This document shows positions 26,177 to 34,736 of a stretch of 38,784 bases of DNA, in pieces (position 1 is the stretch's first letter; each line of letters begins with the position of its first letter). The notes under the pieces are model-generated. The model worked only from the letters and a program-made list of their open reading frames with translations, was not told the DNA's origin and did not search any database. Source of the stretch: Candidatus Amunia macphersoniae (lineage in GTDB: Bacteria; Chloroflexota; Dormibacteria; Aeolococcales; Aeolococcaceae); contig JAEKNN010000024.1 in the NCBI GenBank assembly GCA_016464795.1, positions 1 to 38,784 of the forward strand, read 5' to 3'. The position numbers and the translations under genes were made by a program.

Positions 26177-26392
26177 TCAGGACCGGCTCGATCTCCGCGC
26201 CGGTGCGAGTTGGTCGAGCAGCCGCCGGGTGGTCTCGCCCACGTCCTCGACGGCGGCGTCGAACACATCTCGATTGACGGCTGACGGCAGGCGGTAGCCG
26301 CTCACCTTGCGCACGAACTGCAATGCGGCCGCGTGCACCTCGTCGTCGCTGGCGGGCGATTCGCTGCGGAGGGTCTTGATGCTTCTGCACAT
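26177..26392 (-). CDS. DUF2277 family protein
   Basis: 71 aa, full length for the family. The start MCRSIKTLR, AALQFVRKVSGYRLPSAVN and the helical TTRRLLDQL tail match DUF2277 closely. TAGACT at 26399-26404 (minus) is 6 nt before ATG 26392, so it is probably leaderless. Function is unknown; the MCR(S/N)IKTLR start is conserved in the family. Confidence 0.85.
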   Translation of the reverse strand: MCRSIKTLRSESPASDDEVHAAALQFVRKVSGYRLPSAVNRDVFDAAVEDVGETTRRLLDQLAPARRSSRS

Positions 26393-26518
26393 GCGCCGAG
26401 TCTAGTGAAGTGCCGCCCTCCACCAGGCCGCGATCGTGGCTTCATGGCGTGCCGCCCTAGGGACGCGCGTGGTTGAATCGGCCTGTCGTCATTGATGCGC
26501 GTTCATGGAGGAAGAGAC

Positions 26519-26881
26519 ATGGCCAAGTGGAGGCGTGGCGCCACCAGGCTGATCGGAGCGGGGACGGCGGCGTACGGTCTGAGCCTGCTGGTGCGTCCCA
26601 GCAGCCTCGCCAAGCAGTGCGGTCTGGACAACCCCGATGACCCCTCTACGCGCCTTCTCGCGATCACCTTCGGCGCGCGGGATCTGGTGTCAGGGATCTC
26701 GATCCTCCGTGTCCATGACCGGAGCTCGCTGCGTCTGGCGCTGACCCTGCGCGGCCTCTTCGATCTCGGCGACGCCGCCGCCTGTGCCGCGCTGCTCACC
26801 GATTCCGGCGCCCGGATGCGCGTCTGTGGCGTGGCTGGACTGTGGGGTGCGCTGTCGTTGACTCTGGCCGCCACCTCCTGA
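26519..26881 (+). CDS. DUF4267-like small membrane protein
   Basis: 120 aa from ATG 26519, with GGAGGAAG 5 nt upstream; an in-frame upstream start would contain this ribosome site. It has RLIGAGTAAYGLSLLVRP, TFGARDLVSGISIL, LALTLRGLFDLGDAAACAALL and GVAGLWGALSLTLAA, i.e. four short hydrophobic helices as in DUF4267. Function is unknown. The next gene starts 12 nt later. Confidence 0.65.
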   Translation: MAKWRRGATRLIGAGTAAYGLSLLVRPSSLAKQCGLDNPDDPSTRLLAITFGARDLVSGISILRVHDRSSLRLALTLRGLFDLGDAAACAALLTDSGARMRVCGVAGLWGALSLTLAATS

Positions 26882-26893
26882 CCCACACGCGGC

Positions 26894-27646
26894 GTGACGC
26901 CTGACACAGGCAGAGCGACCTGGCTCTCGACGGACGAGCACCTGGCACGACTGCGCCTCGAGGGCACGCGGCTGGGCGAGGTCGCCGCCGCCACACGGTT
27001 TGCCGCGGCCGTCCCCGGTTGCCCGGGTTGGGACGTCGAGGCGCTGCTCGCGCACCTCGGCGACGTTCACCGGTGGGCGGCGGCCATCGTCCGCGAGCGG
27101 TTGGAGATACGACCCCACCGCGACTTCGCCGGCCCCAGCGACCGCGAGGGCCTGCTGGCCTGGTACCACGAGGGACACCAGGAGCTCCTCGCGGCCCTCT
27201 CCGGATCCTCCCAGGAGGAGCACTACTGGACCTGGGGCCCTGCTCCGAACCCGCAGGCATTCTGGGCGCGCCGCCAGGCGCACGAGACCGCCATTCACCG
27301 CCTCGACATCGATCAGGCGGCGGGGATTCCGACCACCTTCCCGCCCGCGGCGGCGGCGGACGGCATCGACGAATGGCTGGCCCTGGCGTCGCGGCGCTGC
27401 CGGGTGCCCGACGGAGCCGGCCGGCGGCTGCATCTGAAGACGACCGACACCGACGGTGAGTGGCAGGTCGAGCTCGGCGCCGAGGGGTTGCGGGTGCGGT
27501 GGGGCGGGCCCGGGGGCGACTTCTCGGTGCGCGCACCGGCCGCCGATCTCTTCGCCTTGGTGATGAACCGACGCGGCGTTACGGGGCTGGAAGTGGCGGG
27601 TGACGCCGATGTCCTGCGCGCCTGGCGCGACTCGGTGAGGTTCTGA
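26894..27646 (+). CDS. Maleylpyruvate isomerase family mycothiol-dependent enzyme
   Basis: 250 aa from GTG 26894. CPGWDVEALLAHLGDVHRWAAAIV and WARRQAHETAIHRLDID carry the His/Glu/His metal triad of the DinB-like MDMPI fold; the C-terminal part (from about 165) matches the MDMPI_C domain (GADLFALVMNRR type). These proteins use mycothiol as thiol cofactor for isomerisation or detoxification. The presence of mshC in the window fits. Confidence 0.88.
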   Translation: MTPDTGRATWLSTDEHLARLRLEGTRLGEVAAATRFAAAVPGCPGWDVEALLAHLGDVHRWAAAIVRERLEIRPHRDFAGPSDREGLLAWYHEGHQELLAALSGSSQEEHYWTWGPAPNPQAFWARRQAHETAIHRLDIDQAAGIPTTFPPAAAADGIDEWLALASRRCRVPDGAGRRLHLKTTDTDGEWQVELGAEGLRVRWGGPGGDFSVRAPAADLFALVMNRRGVTGLEVAGDADVLRAWRDSVRF

Positions 27647-27703
27647 TGCCGTGCGCGGCCGGGAGCACGCTGATCGTCCGGGCTTGGTAACCACTCCACT
27701 TGG

Positions 27704-27715
27704 TAGGGTGACAGC
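27704..27715 (+). promoter_or_regulatory. -10 box for a leaderless start
   Basis: TAGGGT at 27704-27709, 6 nt before GTG 27716. A TTGGTA-type -35 candidate lies about 20 bp upstream. Confidence 0.55.
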
Positions 27716-28459
27716 GTGGTCACCGATCAAGCCGACGCGCTCGCGGTCGAGGGACTCGACAACCTGCGTGACCTCGGCGGCCTCCCGCTTGTGGGCGGCG
27801 GGACGACCCGATACGGACGCCTGCTGCGCAGCGATTCACCGCACCGGCTGAGCGACGCCGGACGGCGAACTCTGGTCGCTCAGGGCATCAGCACCGTGGT
27901 CGATCTGCGCACTCTCTCCGAGCGCGACAGCCATCCGAGCCTGCTCGTGGATGTCGAAGGCATCCGCGGGCACCACGCCCCGATCTTCGACGATGAGGAC
28001 GTGTTTCCTGAGAACGCGGTCACCGCCCAGGACGTCTATCGATGGTGGCTGCGCGAGCGCGGCACCGGCATCGCCGCGGCCTTGACGGGCATCGCCGACT
28101 CACCGTCGGCTCCGATCCTGGTCCACTGCCACGCGGGCAAGGACCGCACTGGCGTGGTGATCGCTCTGGTGCTCGTCCTGGCCGGTGTCCCTGTCGACTC
28201 CATCGCCGACGACTACGCGCTCAGCGGGGTTCAGCTCGCCGAGGTGCTCGCTCGCGACCGCGTCAGCGCCGTCGAGAGGGGCATGGACGACGTCCGCGCC
28301 GAGCGCCTGTTCACAGTGCGCCGTGACGCCATGGTCGACACTGTCGAGAGCATCGAATCGGAGCACGGAGGTCCCACCCAGTTCCTGCGCAGGGTTGGCC
28401 TGGAGGATCAGCGCATCGACCGGCTGAGGCGTCTCCTGGTGGCTGCGGAGTGGCCGTAG
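27716..28459 (+). CDS. Tyrosine-protein phosphatase (PtpB-like, Y_phosphatase3)
   Basis: 247 aa from GTG 27716. The N-terminus GLDNLRDLGGLPL, RYGRLLRSDSPHRLSDAG and VVDLRTLSE, then the P-loop ILVHCHAGKDRTGVV (HCxAGKDRTG), match the lipid/tyrosine phosphatase family that includes mycobacterial PtpB. The Asp/Lys of the P-loop is typical of phosphoinositide-accepting members. It stands between the MDMPI gene and the tRNA. Confidence 0.9.
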   Translation: MVTDQADALAVEGLDNLRDLGGLPLVGGGTTRYGRLLRSDSPHRLSDAGRRTLVAQGISTVVDLRTLSERDSHPSLLVDVEGIRGHHAPIFDDEDVFPENAVTAQDVYRWWLRERGTGIAAALTGIADSPSAPILVHCHAGKDRTGVVIALVLVLAGVPVDSIADDYALSGVQLAEVLARDRVSAVERGMDDVRAERLFTVRRDAMVDTVESIESEHGGPTQFLRRVGLEDQRIDRLRRLLVAAEWP

Positions 28460-28517
28460 CCGCCGGCCGTCGCGGTGCGCTGTCGCGCCCTGACACGCTT
28501 CCCTGTCTTCGTCAAGG

Positions 28518-28596
28518 TGGCGACCCCGATCGGATTCGAACCGACGATCTCCACCTTGACAGGGTGGCGTGTTAGGCCAGGCTACACCACGGGGCC
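28518..28596 (-). tRNA. tRNA-Asp(GTC)
   Basis: The minus strand folds as a full cloverleaf: acceptor GGCCCCG/CGGGGTC, D-stem GTGT/ACAC, anticodon stem CCACC/GGTGG with loop CTGTCAA (anticodon GTC), T-arm GTCGG-TTCGAAT-CCGAT, discriminator G and an encoded CCA (28518-28520). It is transcribed opposite to both neighbours. Confidence 0.95.
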
Positions 28597-28645
28597 GCGG
28601 AGAGCGGATCATAGCATCGGGGTTTCGGCCACCCGGCCGCGCGAT

Positions 28646-28657
28646 TACGCTGCCCTG
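28646..28657 (+). promoter_or_regulatory. -10 box for a leaderless start
   Basis: TACGCT at 28646-28651, 6 nt before ATG 28658. This supports ATG 28658 over longer frames that run antisense through the tRNA. Confidence 0.5.
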
Positions 28658-29098
28658 ATGCCCGCGCGCCGTCCCAACGAGATCTCCGCCGGGGGTGTGC
28701 TCGCGCGTGTGACCGGGCGTGACTGGGAGGTGTGCATGGTGCGCGAGGGCAGGTACTGGGGATTTCCCAAGGGTCACGTCGAGGCCGGCGAAACCCCCCA
28801 AGAGGCGGCGCTTCGGGAGATCTCCGAAGAGTGCGGACTCCTCCGGTCATCCCTCTCGATCTGCTCTGAGCTGCCGCCGTCCGAATACGTCTACCGGCGG
28901 GCGGGGCGGCTCAGATTCAAGCTCGTGCACCACTTCCTGGTGCTCACGGCCGCGGACACCGAGTTGATTCCCCAGGCTGGCGAGATCGACGAAGCTCAGT
29001 GGCTGTCGCTGGACGATGCCACCGAGCGGGCCAGCTTCCCTGACACACGCAAAGCCCTCACCGCCGCGCGCTCGTTGCTTGCCGCGACGTTGCCCTGA
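28658..29098 (+). CDS. Nudix hydrolase
   Basis: 146 aa from ATG 28658. The Nudix box runs GHVEAGETPQEAALREISEE then CGL, i.e. GX5EX7REUXEEXGU complete. SAGGVLARV at the start and KLVHHFLVL strands fit the fold. It resembles Ap4A or 8-oxo-dGTP hydrolases of the MutT type without a defining extra motif. An mshC gene follows 26 nt later. Confidence 0.9.
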   Translation: MPARRPNEISAGGVLARVTGRDWEVCMVREGRYWGFPKGHVEAGETPQEAALREISEECGLLRSSLSICSELPPSEYVYRRAGRLRFKLVHHFLVLTAADTELIPQAGEIDEAQWLSLDDATERASFPDTRKALTAARSLLAATLP

Positions 29099-29110
29099 CA
29101 CCCGCCCGCA

Positions 29111-29124
29111 TACAATCTGCCCAC
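29111..29124 (+). promoter_or_regulatory. -10 box for a leaderless mshC
   Basis: TACAAT at 29111-29116, 8 nt before GTG 29125. Confidence 0.5.
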
Positions 29125-30318
29125 GTGCAACTCTTCGACACCGCGGCTGGGGCGGTCACACCGCTGATCCCGCGGGGCGGCCGGGTGAGCATGTACGTCT
29201 GCGGCATCACCCCTTACGACGGCGGCCATATCGGCCACGCATTCACGTATCACACGTTCGACCTGATCACCCGTCGGCTGCGCGCTGAGGGGGTCAAGGT
29301 GCGCAGCGTCCGCAATGTCACCGACGTCGACGACGACATCCTGCGGGTGGCCCGGCTGCGCGGTGTCGACTATCACACCCTCGGCGCCGGTGAGGCGCAA
29401 CGTTTCGACGCTGACATGTCCGACCTCGGCCTGCTGCGCGTCGAGGCGTCACCCCGGGCCACTGCGCGAGTCCCTGAGATGGTCGAGTGGATAGCACGCC
29501 TCATCGACTGCCGTGTCGCCTACGCCGCCGACGGCCGGGTGTACTTCGACGTGCGCAACTTCCCGCGCTACGGAGCGCTGAGCGGCCTCAGTCGCGCAAC
29601 CATGATCGAGCTGTCGCGCACCCGCGGCGCCGATCCCGACGATCCACGAAAGCGCGATCCTCTCGACTTCGTGCTCTGGCAGCCGTCGGACACGGACGAG
29701 CCGAGCTGGCCATCGCCATGGAGCCCGGGCCGTCCCGGCTGGCACATCGAGTGCACTGTGCTCGCCGCCACCGAGCTCGCCTTGCCCATGGACATCCATG
29801 GCGGCGGCGATGATCTCATCTACCCGCACCACGAGTCGGAGATCGCCCAGACAGTGGGGGCGGGCGTGCCGTCGTATGCGCGCCACTGGGTGCACGTGGC
29901 GATGGTCGGATACCGGGGCGAAAAGATGAGCAAGTCTCTGGGAAACACTGTGTTCGTCCGCGACCTGCTCAACCGCGTTCCCGCCGGTGCGGTGCGCCTG
30001 ATGCTGTGCGCCCATCACCATCGCGCAGCCTGGGAGTACGACGACGGCGAGCTGACGCGAGCGCAATCGCGCTGGTCCGACTACCTGACGGCGCTCACCG
30101 CCGGCGCACGCTTCACCAACACCGACGCCCAGGCGGTGTACGACGACTTCATGGCGCGCCTGGACGATGACCTCGACACACCCGGAGCGCTCGCCATCCT
30201 CGACGAGGTGGCCGGTCGTCCGCTGGTTCCCGGTGACGAGCTCGCCGCGCGTGTCACCGCCGGGCAGGTGCTGGCGCCGATGCTCGACATCCTCGGGGTG
30301 CGCATGCCCTTGCGCTGA
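29125..30318 (+). CDS. mshC: Cysteine:1D-myo-inosityl 2-amino-2-deoxy-alpha-D-glucopyranoside ligase
   Basis: 397 aa from GTG 29125. It is a class I aminoacyl-tRNA-synthetase fold like CysRS, but MYVCGITPYDGGHIGHAFTY has the GITPYD of MshC instead of GPTVYD of CysRS, and the length is about 60 aa shorter because the tRNA-binding tail is missing. WHIECTVLAATEL and HGGGDDLIYPHHESEIAQT supply the zinc site, and GEKMSKSLGN the ATP loop. It joins Cys to GlcN-Ins in mycothiol synthesis. It ends 5 nt from a convergent gene. Confidence 0.93.
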   Translation: MQLFDTAAGAVTPLIPRGGRVSMYVCGITPYDGGHIGHAFTYHTFDLITRRLRAEGVKVRSVRNVTDVDDDILRVARLRGVDYHTLGAGEAQRFDADMSDLGLLRVEASPRATARVPEMVEWIARLIDCRVAYAADGRVYFDVRNFPRYGALSGLSRATMIELSRTRGADPDDPRKRDPLDFVLWQPSDTDEPSWPSPWSPGRPGWHIECTVLAATELALPMDIHGGGDDLIYPHHESEIAQTVGAGVPSYARHWVHVAMVGYRGEKMSKSLGNTVFVRDLLNRVPAGAVRLMLCAHHHRAAWEYDDGELTRAQSRWSDYLTALTAGARFTNTDAQAVYDDFMARLDDDLDTPGALAILDEVAGRPLVPGDELAARVTAGQVLAPMLDILGVRMPLR

Positions 30319-30323
30319 GCCGG

Positions 30324-31007
30324 TCAGGCCCGTCGGTCAGCGAAGTCCTCGGCCCGCTGCTGTGCAACCTCGGTGGCAATGTTGTCGAGAAAGAACTGAG
30401 AGAACAGCCTGCGCTGTTCCTCGTCGACCTGAGCCGAGACATCAACACCGGCGCGGCGCCGGGCGATCCAGGGAGGCACGCCCCGAGCGACCACGCACGA
30501 GCCCACCCGAGCATCGATCAGCGCATCGTCCGCGTCAGCTGCCACCTCGACAGCAACCTTCAGGTTGATCCCGGTGTTCTCGATGAGCTTCCAACTCCGT
30601 TCCCACCGGCGCCGGCGCTTGGCGTCGAAGATCACTGTGACGGCGGTCTCGGTCTTCACCGTCTCGCCGACGCGTGCCACCCGCTCGAGCAGGCCCACGA
30701 CGCCGTCATCGATCGCTCCAGCGACCCAGTTCACCAGCGACGGCCCACGGTTGCCCAGCTCAGGCAACGACCCGTTGGTCGCAGCCGCGCTGCCCAGCGC
30801 CGCGATGGTGCCGGCGTGGCGACGGCAGTACACCACACCGCCGACCAACGTCCAGTGCTGCGGACAGAAGGCGATCGCGCAGTTGCGTCCGCGGCGATCC
30901 CTGTACGCGCACGCCACAGCAGTCTGGTTGGCGCAGTGGCTCTCCGCGCACGGCAGGGTGCCGGTCGGCATGGCGAACTCGGGAGGACGGCGGCGAAACA
31001 ATGGCAT
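30324..31007 (-). CDS. Unknown protein with N-terminal Cys/His cluster
   Basis: 227 aa from ATG 31007. I do not recognise a family. Residues about 18-63 hold a Cys/His series (CAESHC, VAC, CAIAFCPQHW, VYCRRH) like a treble-clef or zinc-ribbon site. The rest has a hydrophilic central part (KRRRRWERSWKLI, LKVAVEVAADADDALIDARVG) and an acidic/helical end. It is the last of three minus-strand genes after aroF (28-nt gap), so it may be co-transcribed with it. Probably cytoplasmic; function unknown. Confidence 0.55.
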   Translation of the reverse strand: MPLFRRRPPEFAMPTGTLPCAESHCANQTAVACAYRDRRGRNCAIAFCPQHWTLVGGVVYCRRHAGTIAALGSAAATNGSLPELGNRGPSLVNWVAGAIDDGVVGLLERVARVGETVKTETAVTVIFDAKRRRRWERSWKLIENTGINLKVAVEVAADADDALIDARVGSCVVARGVPPWIARRRAGVDVSAQVDEEQRRLFSQFFLDNIATEVAQQRAEDFADRRA

Positions 31008-31035
31008 GGGAATTGCTGGTCAGCCTGACCAGATC

Positions 31036-32076
31036 CTACCGCGAGGCGTGTGACGGCACGACAACGATTTGGTGTCTCAATGCCGCGCTGAGGCGGCGCA
31101 CGTCATCCATCAGCGAGCTGAACTGCTCGAAGGTCAGTGACTGGGGGCCGTCGCTGAGCGCTTCGTCCGGAGTTGGGTGAACCTCGATGAGCAGGCCGTC
31201 AGCACCTGCGGCAACCGCCGCCAGCGCCATCGATGGCACCAGATGTCGGTGGCCGGTGGCGTGTGAGGGGTCCACGATCACGGGCAGGTGCGAGAGCTCC
31301 TTGGCCACCGGGACGGCGGCCAGGTCGAGGGTGTTGCGCGTGGCCGTCTCAAAGGTTCGAATCCCTCGCTCGCAGAGCACCACGTCAGGGTTGCCGTGGG
31401 CGAGGACGTACTCCGCGCTGAGCAGCCACTCCTCCACCGTGTTGCTCAGCCCCCGCTTGAGGAGAACCGGCTTGCCCGACTCGCCGACGGCCTCCAGCAG
31501 GCTGAAGTTCTGCGCATTGCGGGTGCCCACCTGGAGCATGTCGGCAGCACCGGCGACCGCGGCAACGTCTGCGGGGGTCAACACCTCTGTGACGACGGGC
31601 AGCCCGGTCATCTCGCGCGCGCGCCGCAGGTGCTCGAGCCCGGGCGCACCGAGCCCGCGGAACGAGTACGGCGAGCTGCGCGGCTTGTAGGCGCCGCCGC
31701 GCAGGAGTTGCGCTCCGGCCGCCTTGACATGCTCAGCAGTGTCGACCAGCTGTCGCTCGCTCTCCACCGCGCATGGTCCGGCGGCGACGACCAGCTCACC
31801 CGCGCCGATGCGCACCCCGGCCACATCCACGACCGATGACTGCGGGTGCCACTCCCTGCCGACTAACTTGTACGGCTTGCTCACCGGGATCGCCGCCACC
31901 ACCCCGGGCAGCGCCGCCACCGCGTCACGAATCGTGGAGGGGTTGCTCCCGAGCACGCCGATGGCGAGGCGGTCAGCACCCGGAAGCTCGATCGGCTGAT
32001 AGCCGCGGTCACGCACGTGGGCCATCACGTTGGCGACCTCTTCCTCGGTCGCCTGCGCGTTCATCATGATCAGCAC
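31036..32076 (-). CDS. aroF: 3-deoxy-7-phosphoheptulonate synthase (DAHP synthase, AroF/AroA-type I-beta)
   Basis: 346 aa from GTG 32076. The N-terminal ~85 aa is the ferredoxin-like regulatory domain ([18 protein letters not shown]). The barrel has [50 protein letters not shown] and [12 protein letters not shown] with the metal-binding Cys and His. It catalyses the first step of aromatic amino acid synthesis from erythrose-4-P and PEP. It lies 22 nt after a lipoprotein gene. Confidence 0.93.
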   Translation of the reverse strand: MLIMMNAQATEEEVANVMAHVRDRGYQPIELPGADRLAIGVLGSNPSTIRDAVAALPGVVAAIPVSKPYKLVGREWHPQSSVVDVAGVRIGAGELVVAAGPCAVESERQLVDTAEHVKAAGAQLLRGGAYKPRSSPYSFRGLGAPGLEHLRRAREMTGLPVVTEVLTPADVAAVAGAADMLQVGTRNAQNFSLLEAVGESGKPVLLKRGLSNTVEEWLLSAEYVLAHGNPDVVLCERGIRTFETATRNTLDLAAVPVAKELSHLPVIVDPSHATGHRHLVPSMALAAVAAGADGLLIEVHPTPDEALSDGPQSLTFEQFSSLMDDVRRLSAALRHQIVVVPSHASR

Positions 32077-32098
32077 CCGCGCATCCTCCCAGAAATGC

Positions 32099-32710
32099 TC
32101 AGGACGACCATTTCCATGCGGTGAGCAGCGCCTGCAGGGCTGGGAGCTGCTGGGCGAACGCGAAGTGGGATGTGTTGAGCACGATGTGAAAGGTGGCGCC
32201 GCCGTGGTTGATGATCATGTCACGGCTCTCGCCGGGGGTGCCCTGGATGTCACGGTCATAGGTGATGTACAGGCCGCTGTCAGCCCTGATGGCGAACGCC
32301 TGTGTTGCGCTGAGATGGCTGGCGCCGTTGCGCGAGACGCTGGTGAGGTAGGTGCTCACCTGGTCGTCCGGCACCGGCTGCGTCAGCAACACCACATTGA
32401 TGTTGGCACGCACGTCGTTGACGTTCGGCTGCGGAGACTGTCCGGGGGGACCCTGCTCCACAAGATAGAGAAGCTTGCCGTCAGCGCTCAGCTTCTGGAC
32501 CTCGGCTGGGTTGCCGAGCGTGTTCTCCCAGCCCTGCGGCACCACCGACGAGAACTTGTCGTTGACGATCTTGGCGCCGGAGAGGGCGCCTGACGACGCG
32601 CCGGGGCCTGTCGATCCGGGGTCCGCGGATGCGTTCGCGCCGCCGCCACAGGCGGTGATCGCCAAACCGGCGAGCAGCGCCAGCACGATGGAACGGTGAG
32701 CTCTGGTCAG
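32099..32710 (-). CDS. Predicted lipoprotein, paralogue of the one at 35012
   Basis: About 203 aa from CTG 32710, preceded by GAGGG; the only other in-frame start, GTG 32686, would remove the charged TRAHR n-region of the signal peptide. Lipobox LAITAC at residues 18-23, then a Ser/Gly linker. The mature domain ([46 protein letters not shown]) ends in a WKW motif shared with WRW of the lipoprotein at 35012. A TAGACT -10 box (32752-32757, minus) precedes it. It resembles PsbP/LpqN-like surface lipoproteins; function unknown. Confidence 0.65.
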   Translation of the reverse strand: MTRAHRSIVLALLAGLAITACGGGANASADPGSTGPGASSGALSGAKIVNDKFSSVVPQGWENTLGNPAEVQKLSADGKLLYLVEQGPPGQSPQPNVNDVRANINVVLLTQPVPDDQVSTYLTSVSRNGASHLSATQAFAIRADSGLYITYDRDIQGTPGESRDMIINHGGATFHIVLNTSHFAFAQQLPALQALLTAWKWSS

Positions 32711-32805
32711 GATCGCCGCCCTCAGCGGTGTGCGGGGTTGGAATCATGCCCAGTCTAGTGCGCCCCTCAGGAGCACCGGCCGGACTGTGCCGGCGGAGCC
32801 TACGC

Positions 32806-32817
32806 CACAATCGTTGT
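32806..32817 (+). promoter_or_regulatory. -10 box for a leaderless start
   Basis: CACAAT at 32806-32811, 6 nt before GTG 32818. It is divergent from the TAGACT box of the lipoprotein/aroF unit (32752-32757, minus). Confidence 0.45.
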
Positions 32818-33633
32818 GTGGCCCAATTGACAGCGGGACGAGTGGGTCCCACCGAGGCTCGAGCGCTCGAGAGGCTGCTCGACGGCGACCGGGTGCAGAA
32901 CGTATATCTGCGCAGCGAGTTGCGACTGCTTGGGCTCGGTGCACCGTGGTGGTGTGTCTCGGACGGCACCGAGTTGCGCGCGGCCGTCCTGGTAGGACCC
33001 CTGACCGTCCCCTACGCCCCCGATGCGGGCGATGCAACCCGGCTTGCCGAGGCAACCCGTGCGCACACGCCGCCACACCTGCTGGTGGGACCGCGCAACG
33101 CTGTGCTTGCTCTCCACGCTTGCAACGAGCACCGGCGTCGCGCCCGGGAGGTGCGCGACCCACAGCCGGTCATGATCATCGACCGCCGGCGCCTGCGTGT
33201 CCTTCCCCCAGCCCCACTTCGCGCCACCACCCGCAAGGACGTCGACCTGCTCGCCCACGCGGCGGGCATGATGCACCGCGAGGAGATGGGCGGTGACAGC
33301 GCGCCACCTGACAGCAGCGCCTGGCGGGCGCGCATGACCCAGCTGGTCGACCGCGGATGGAGCTGGGCATGGATCGAGCACGGCTCTGTGGTGTTCAAGG
33401 CCGAGTTGAGCGCCTGGACACCTGACGTCGTTCAGGTTCAGGGTGTTTTCACAGCTCCCGGCCGTCGCGGCCAGGGCGTGGCCACTGCCGGCATGGTGGC
33501 ACTCTGCTCGCTGCTCCTCGAGACGGTGCCGCTGGTGACCCTGTACGTCAACGGATACAACGACGCCGCCATCCGGCTCTACCGCCGGGTCGGCTTCGAG
33601 CAGCACGCCGAATACGCCACCGTCATGTACTGA
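32818..33633 (+). CDS. GNAT acetyltransferase with DUF4081 N-terminal domain
   Basis: 271 aa from GTG 32818. Residues about 1-130 match DUF4081 (ARALERLLDGDRVQNVYL, LLVGPRNAVLAL), and the C-terminus is GNAT with VFTAPGRRGQGVATAGMVAL (acetyl-CoA loop) and LYVNGYNDAAIRLYRRVGF. This two-domain form is common in Actinobacteria. The acceptor is unknown. The next gene starts 14 nt after its stop. Confidence 0.85.
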   Translation: MAQLTAGRVGPTEARALERLLDGDRVQNVYLRSELRLLGLGAPWWCVSDGTELRAAVLVGPLTVPYAPDAGDATRLAEATRAHTPPHLLVGPRNAVLALHACNEHRRRAREVRDPQPVMIIDRRRLRVLPPAPLRATTRKDVDLLAHAAGMMHREEMGGDSAPPDSSAWRARMTQLVDRGWSWAWIEHGSVVFKAELSAWTPDVVQVQGVFTAPGRRGQGVATAGMVALCSLLLETVPLVTLYVNGYNDAAIRLYRRVGFEQHAEYATVMY

Positions 33634-33647
33634 GCGAACATCAGGAG

Positions 33648-34109
33648 ATGATCGAGGCTAGCGCCACCGCCATCCTGCCCGTTCCCGCCAAGAGCGCCTT
33701 CGCCGTGGTCAGCGACGTCTCCAACGCCGACTGGCTGCCCGCGGTTCGAGGCGTCCGTCACGTCGGTGGCCCCAAACGCGGCGTCGGCGCCCGGTTCGAG
33801 GTCGAGGCCGGGATGGTGGGTCGCCACCTGCGAGGCATCCTCGAGGTGCGGGAGATGGTCGAGCCCAAGCGCATGGTGCTGGTCCTCGAGGAGGGCCTCG
33901 ACCTCACTGTCATCATCGAGCTGAAGCCGGTGCGCGCCGGATGCGAGCTCCGCGTCGCCGCCCGATATTCGGTCGGCGGTGCCTTCGGCGGAGCGGTGGA
34001 GCGAGCCAGCCAGCCGGCCGCCCGCCGCGAGGTGGCACGGGCGGTCGAGCAGCTCTCGGCCCGGTTCGGCCGTGACGATGAGCCGGCAGCCGAGAGCCGG
34101 AGCCGGTGA
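33648..34109 (+). CDS. SRPBCC/polyketide-cyclase-like protein
   Basis: 153 aa from ATG 33648, with AGGAG just upstream. AFAVVSDVSNADWLPAVRGVRHVGG, GVGARFEVEAG and the C-terminal helix (PAARREVARAVEQL) match the START-like SRPBCC fold with a hydrophobic ligand pocket. Ligand unknown. The stop overlaps the next start (GTGA). Confidence 0.8.
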   Translation: MIEASATAILPVPAKSAFAVVSDVSNADWLPAVRGVRHVGGPKRGVGARFEVEAGMVGRHLRGILEVREMVEPKRMVLVLEEGLDLTVIIELKPVRAGCELRVAARYSVGGAFGGAVERASQPAARREVARAVEQLSARFGRDDEPAAESRSR

Positions 34110-34711
34110 GCAGTCGCTTTCCCGACGACACCGCCCTGGACGCGATCGCGGCGCAGCTGCGGTCGCTGCCCACCCTCGGCGACGACGACGTCCGAGGGCT
34201 GCTGGCGGAGTCCCAGGCCGCGCCCGCGGGACCGGCGACCGGCCGCCTCGTGGAGCAGCAGCTGGTCGTGGTTCTGGAGGCTGTGCTGGCCCGCCGGTCG
34301 CCCGATCTCGACCTGATGGACCTCTACCAGGAGGGGTCGGTCGCCGCCACCGTCGCCGTCAACGAGTACGTGGCGCGCGGTGGCAAGCCCGACAGTCTGC
34401 GGCCCTATGTGAGGCGCGTGGTCGAGAAGTTCCTGGACGACGTCATCGAGCGCGAGGAGGCACAGCGGGTCGCGGACGAGCTGCTCATCGCCAACGTCAA
34501 GCTGCTCGACGCGGCCGAGGTGGTGCTGCGCAGGCGCCTCGAGCGTGAGCCCACCACCCTGGAGCTGGCGGGCGCCCTGAACTGGACGCCGGAGGCCGTC
34601 GACATCATCGGCCGCACCCTGCATGCGGCGCGCACCGAGTACGACAGCGACATCGTCCAGTACCTCGACGATGCCGATGATGACCTCGGGGACGGGACGG
34701 GGCGGGAGTGA
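34106..34711 (+). CDS. Sigma-70-like protein without region 4
   Basis: 201 aa from GTG 34106, overlapping the SRPBCC stop. Residues about 50-125 resemble sigma region 2 (VEQQLVVVLEAVL, LDLMDLYQEGSVAATVAVNEY, where 2.2 is DLIQEG), and 135-175 resemble region 3 (RRRLEREPTTLELAGALNWTPEAVD). The C-terminus is acidic (DDADDDLGDG) and there is no region 4 helix-turn-helix, so -35 recognition is absent. It might be a degraded sigma factor, a sigma-like anti-factor or a core-binding regulator. Confidence 0.6.
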   Translation: MSSRFPDDTALDAIAAQLRSLPTLGDDDVRGLLAESQAAPAGPATGRLVEQQLVVVLEAVLARRSPDLDLMDLYQEGSVAATVAVNEYVARGGKPDSLRPYVRRVVEKFLDDVIEREEAQRVADELLIANVKLLDAAEVVLRRRLEREPTTLELAGALNWTPEAVDIIGRTLHAARTEYDSDIVQYLDDADDDLGDGTGRE

Positions 34712-34736
34712 GGGTGGCCGTGTCCGGCGCGGGGCG

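Noticed and set aside
28475..28657. N-terminal extension of the Nudix frame
   Set aside because: It reads antisense through tRNA-Asp; ATG 28658 has its own -10 box.
29125..30318. Cysteinyl-tRNA synthetase
   Set aside because: GITPYD and short C-terminus point to MshC.
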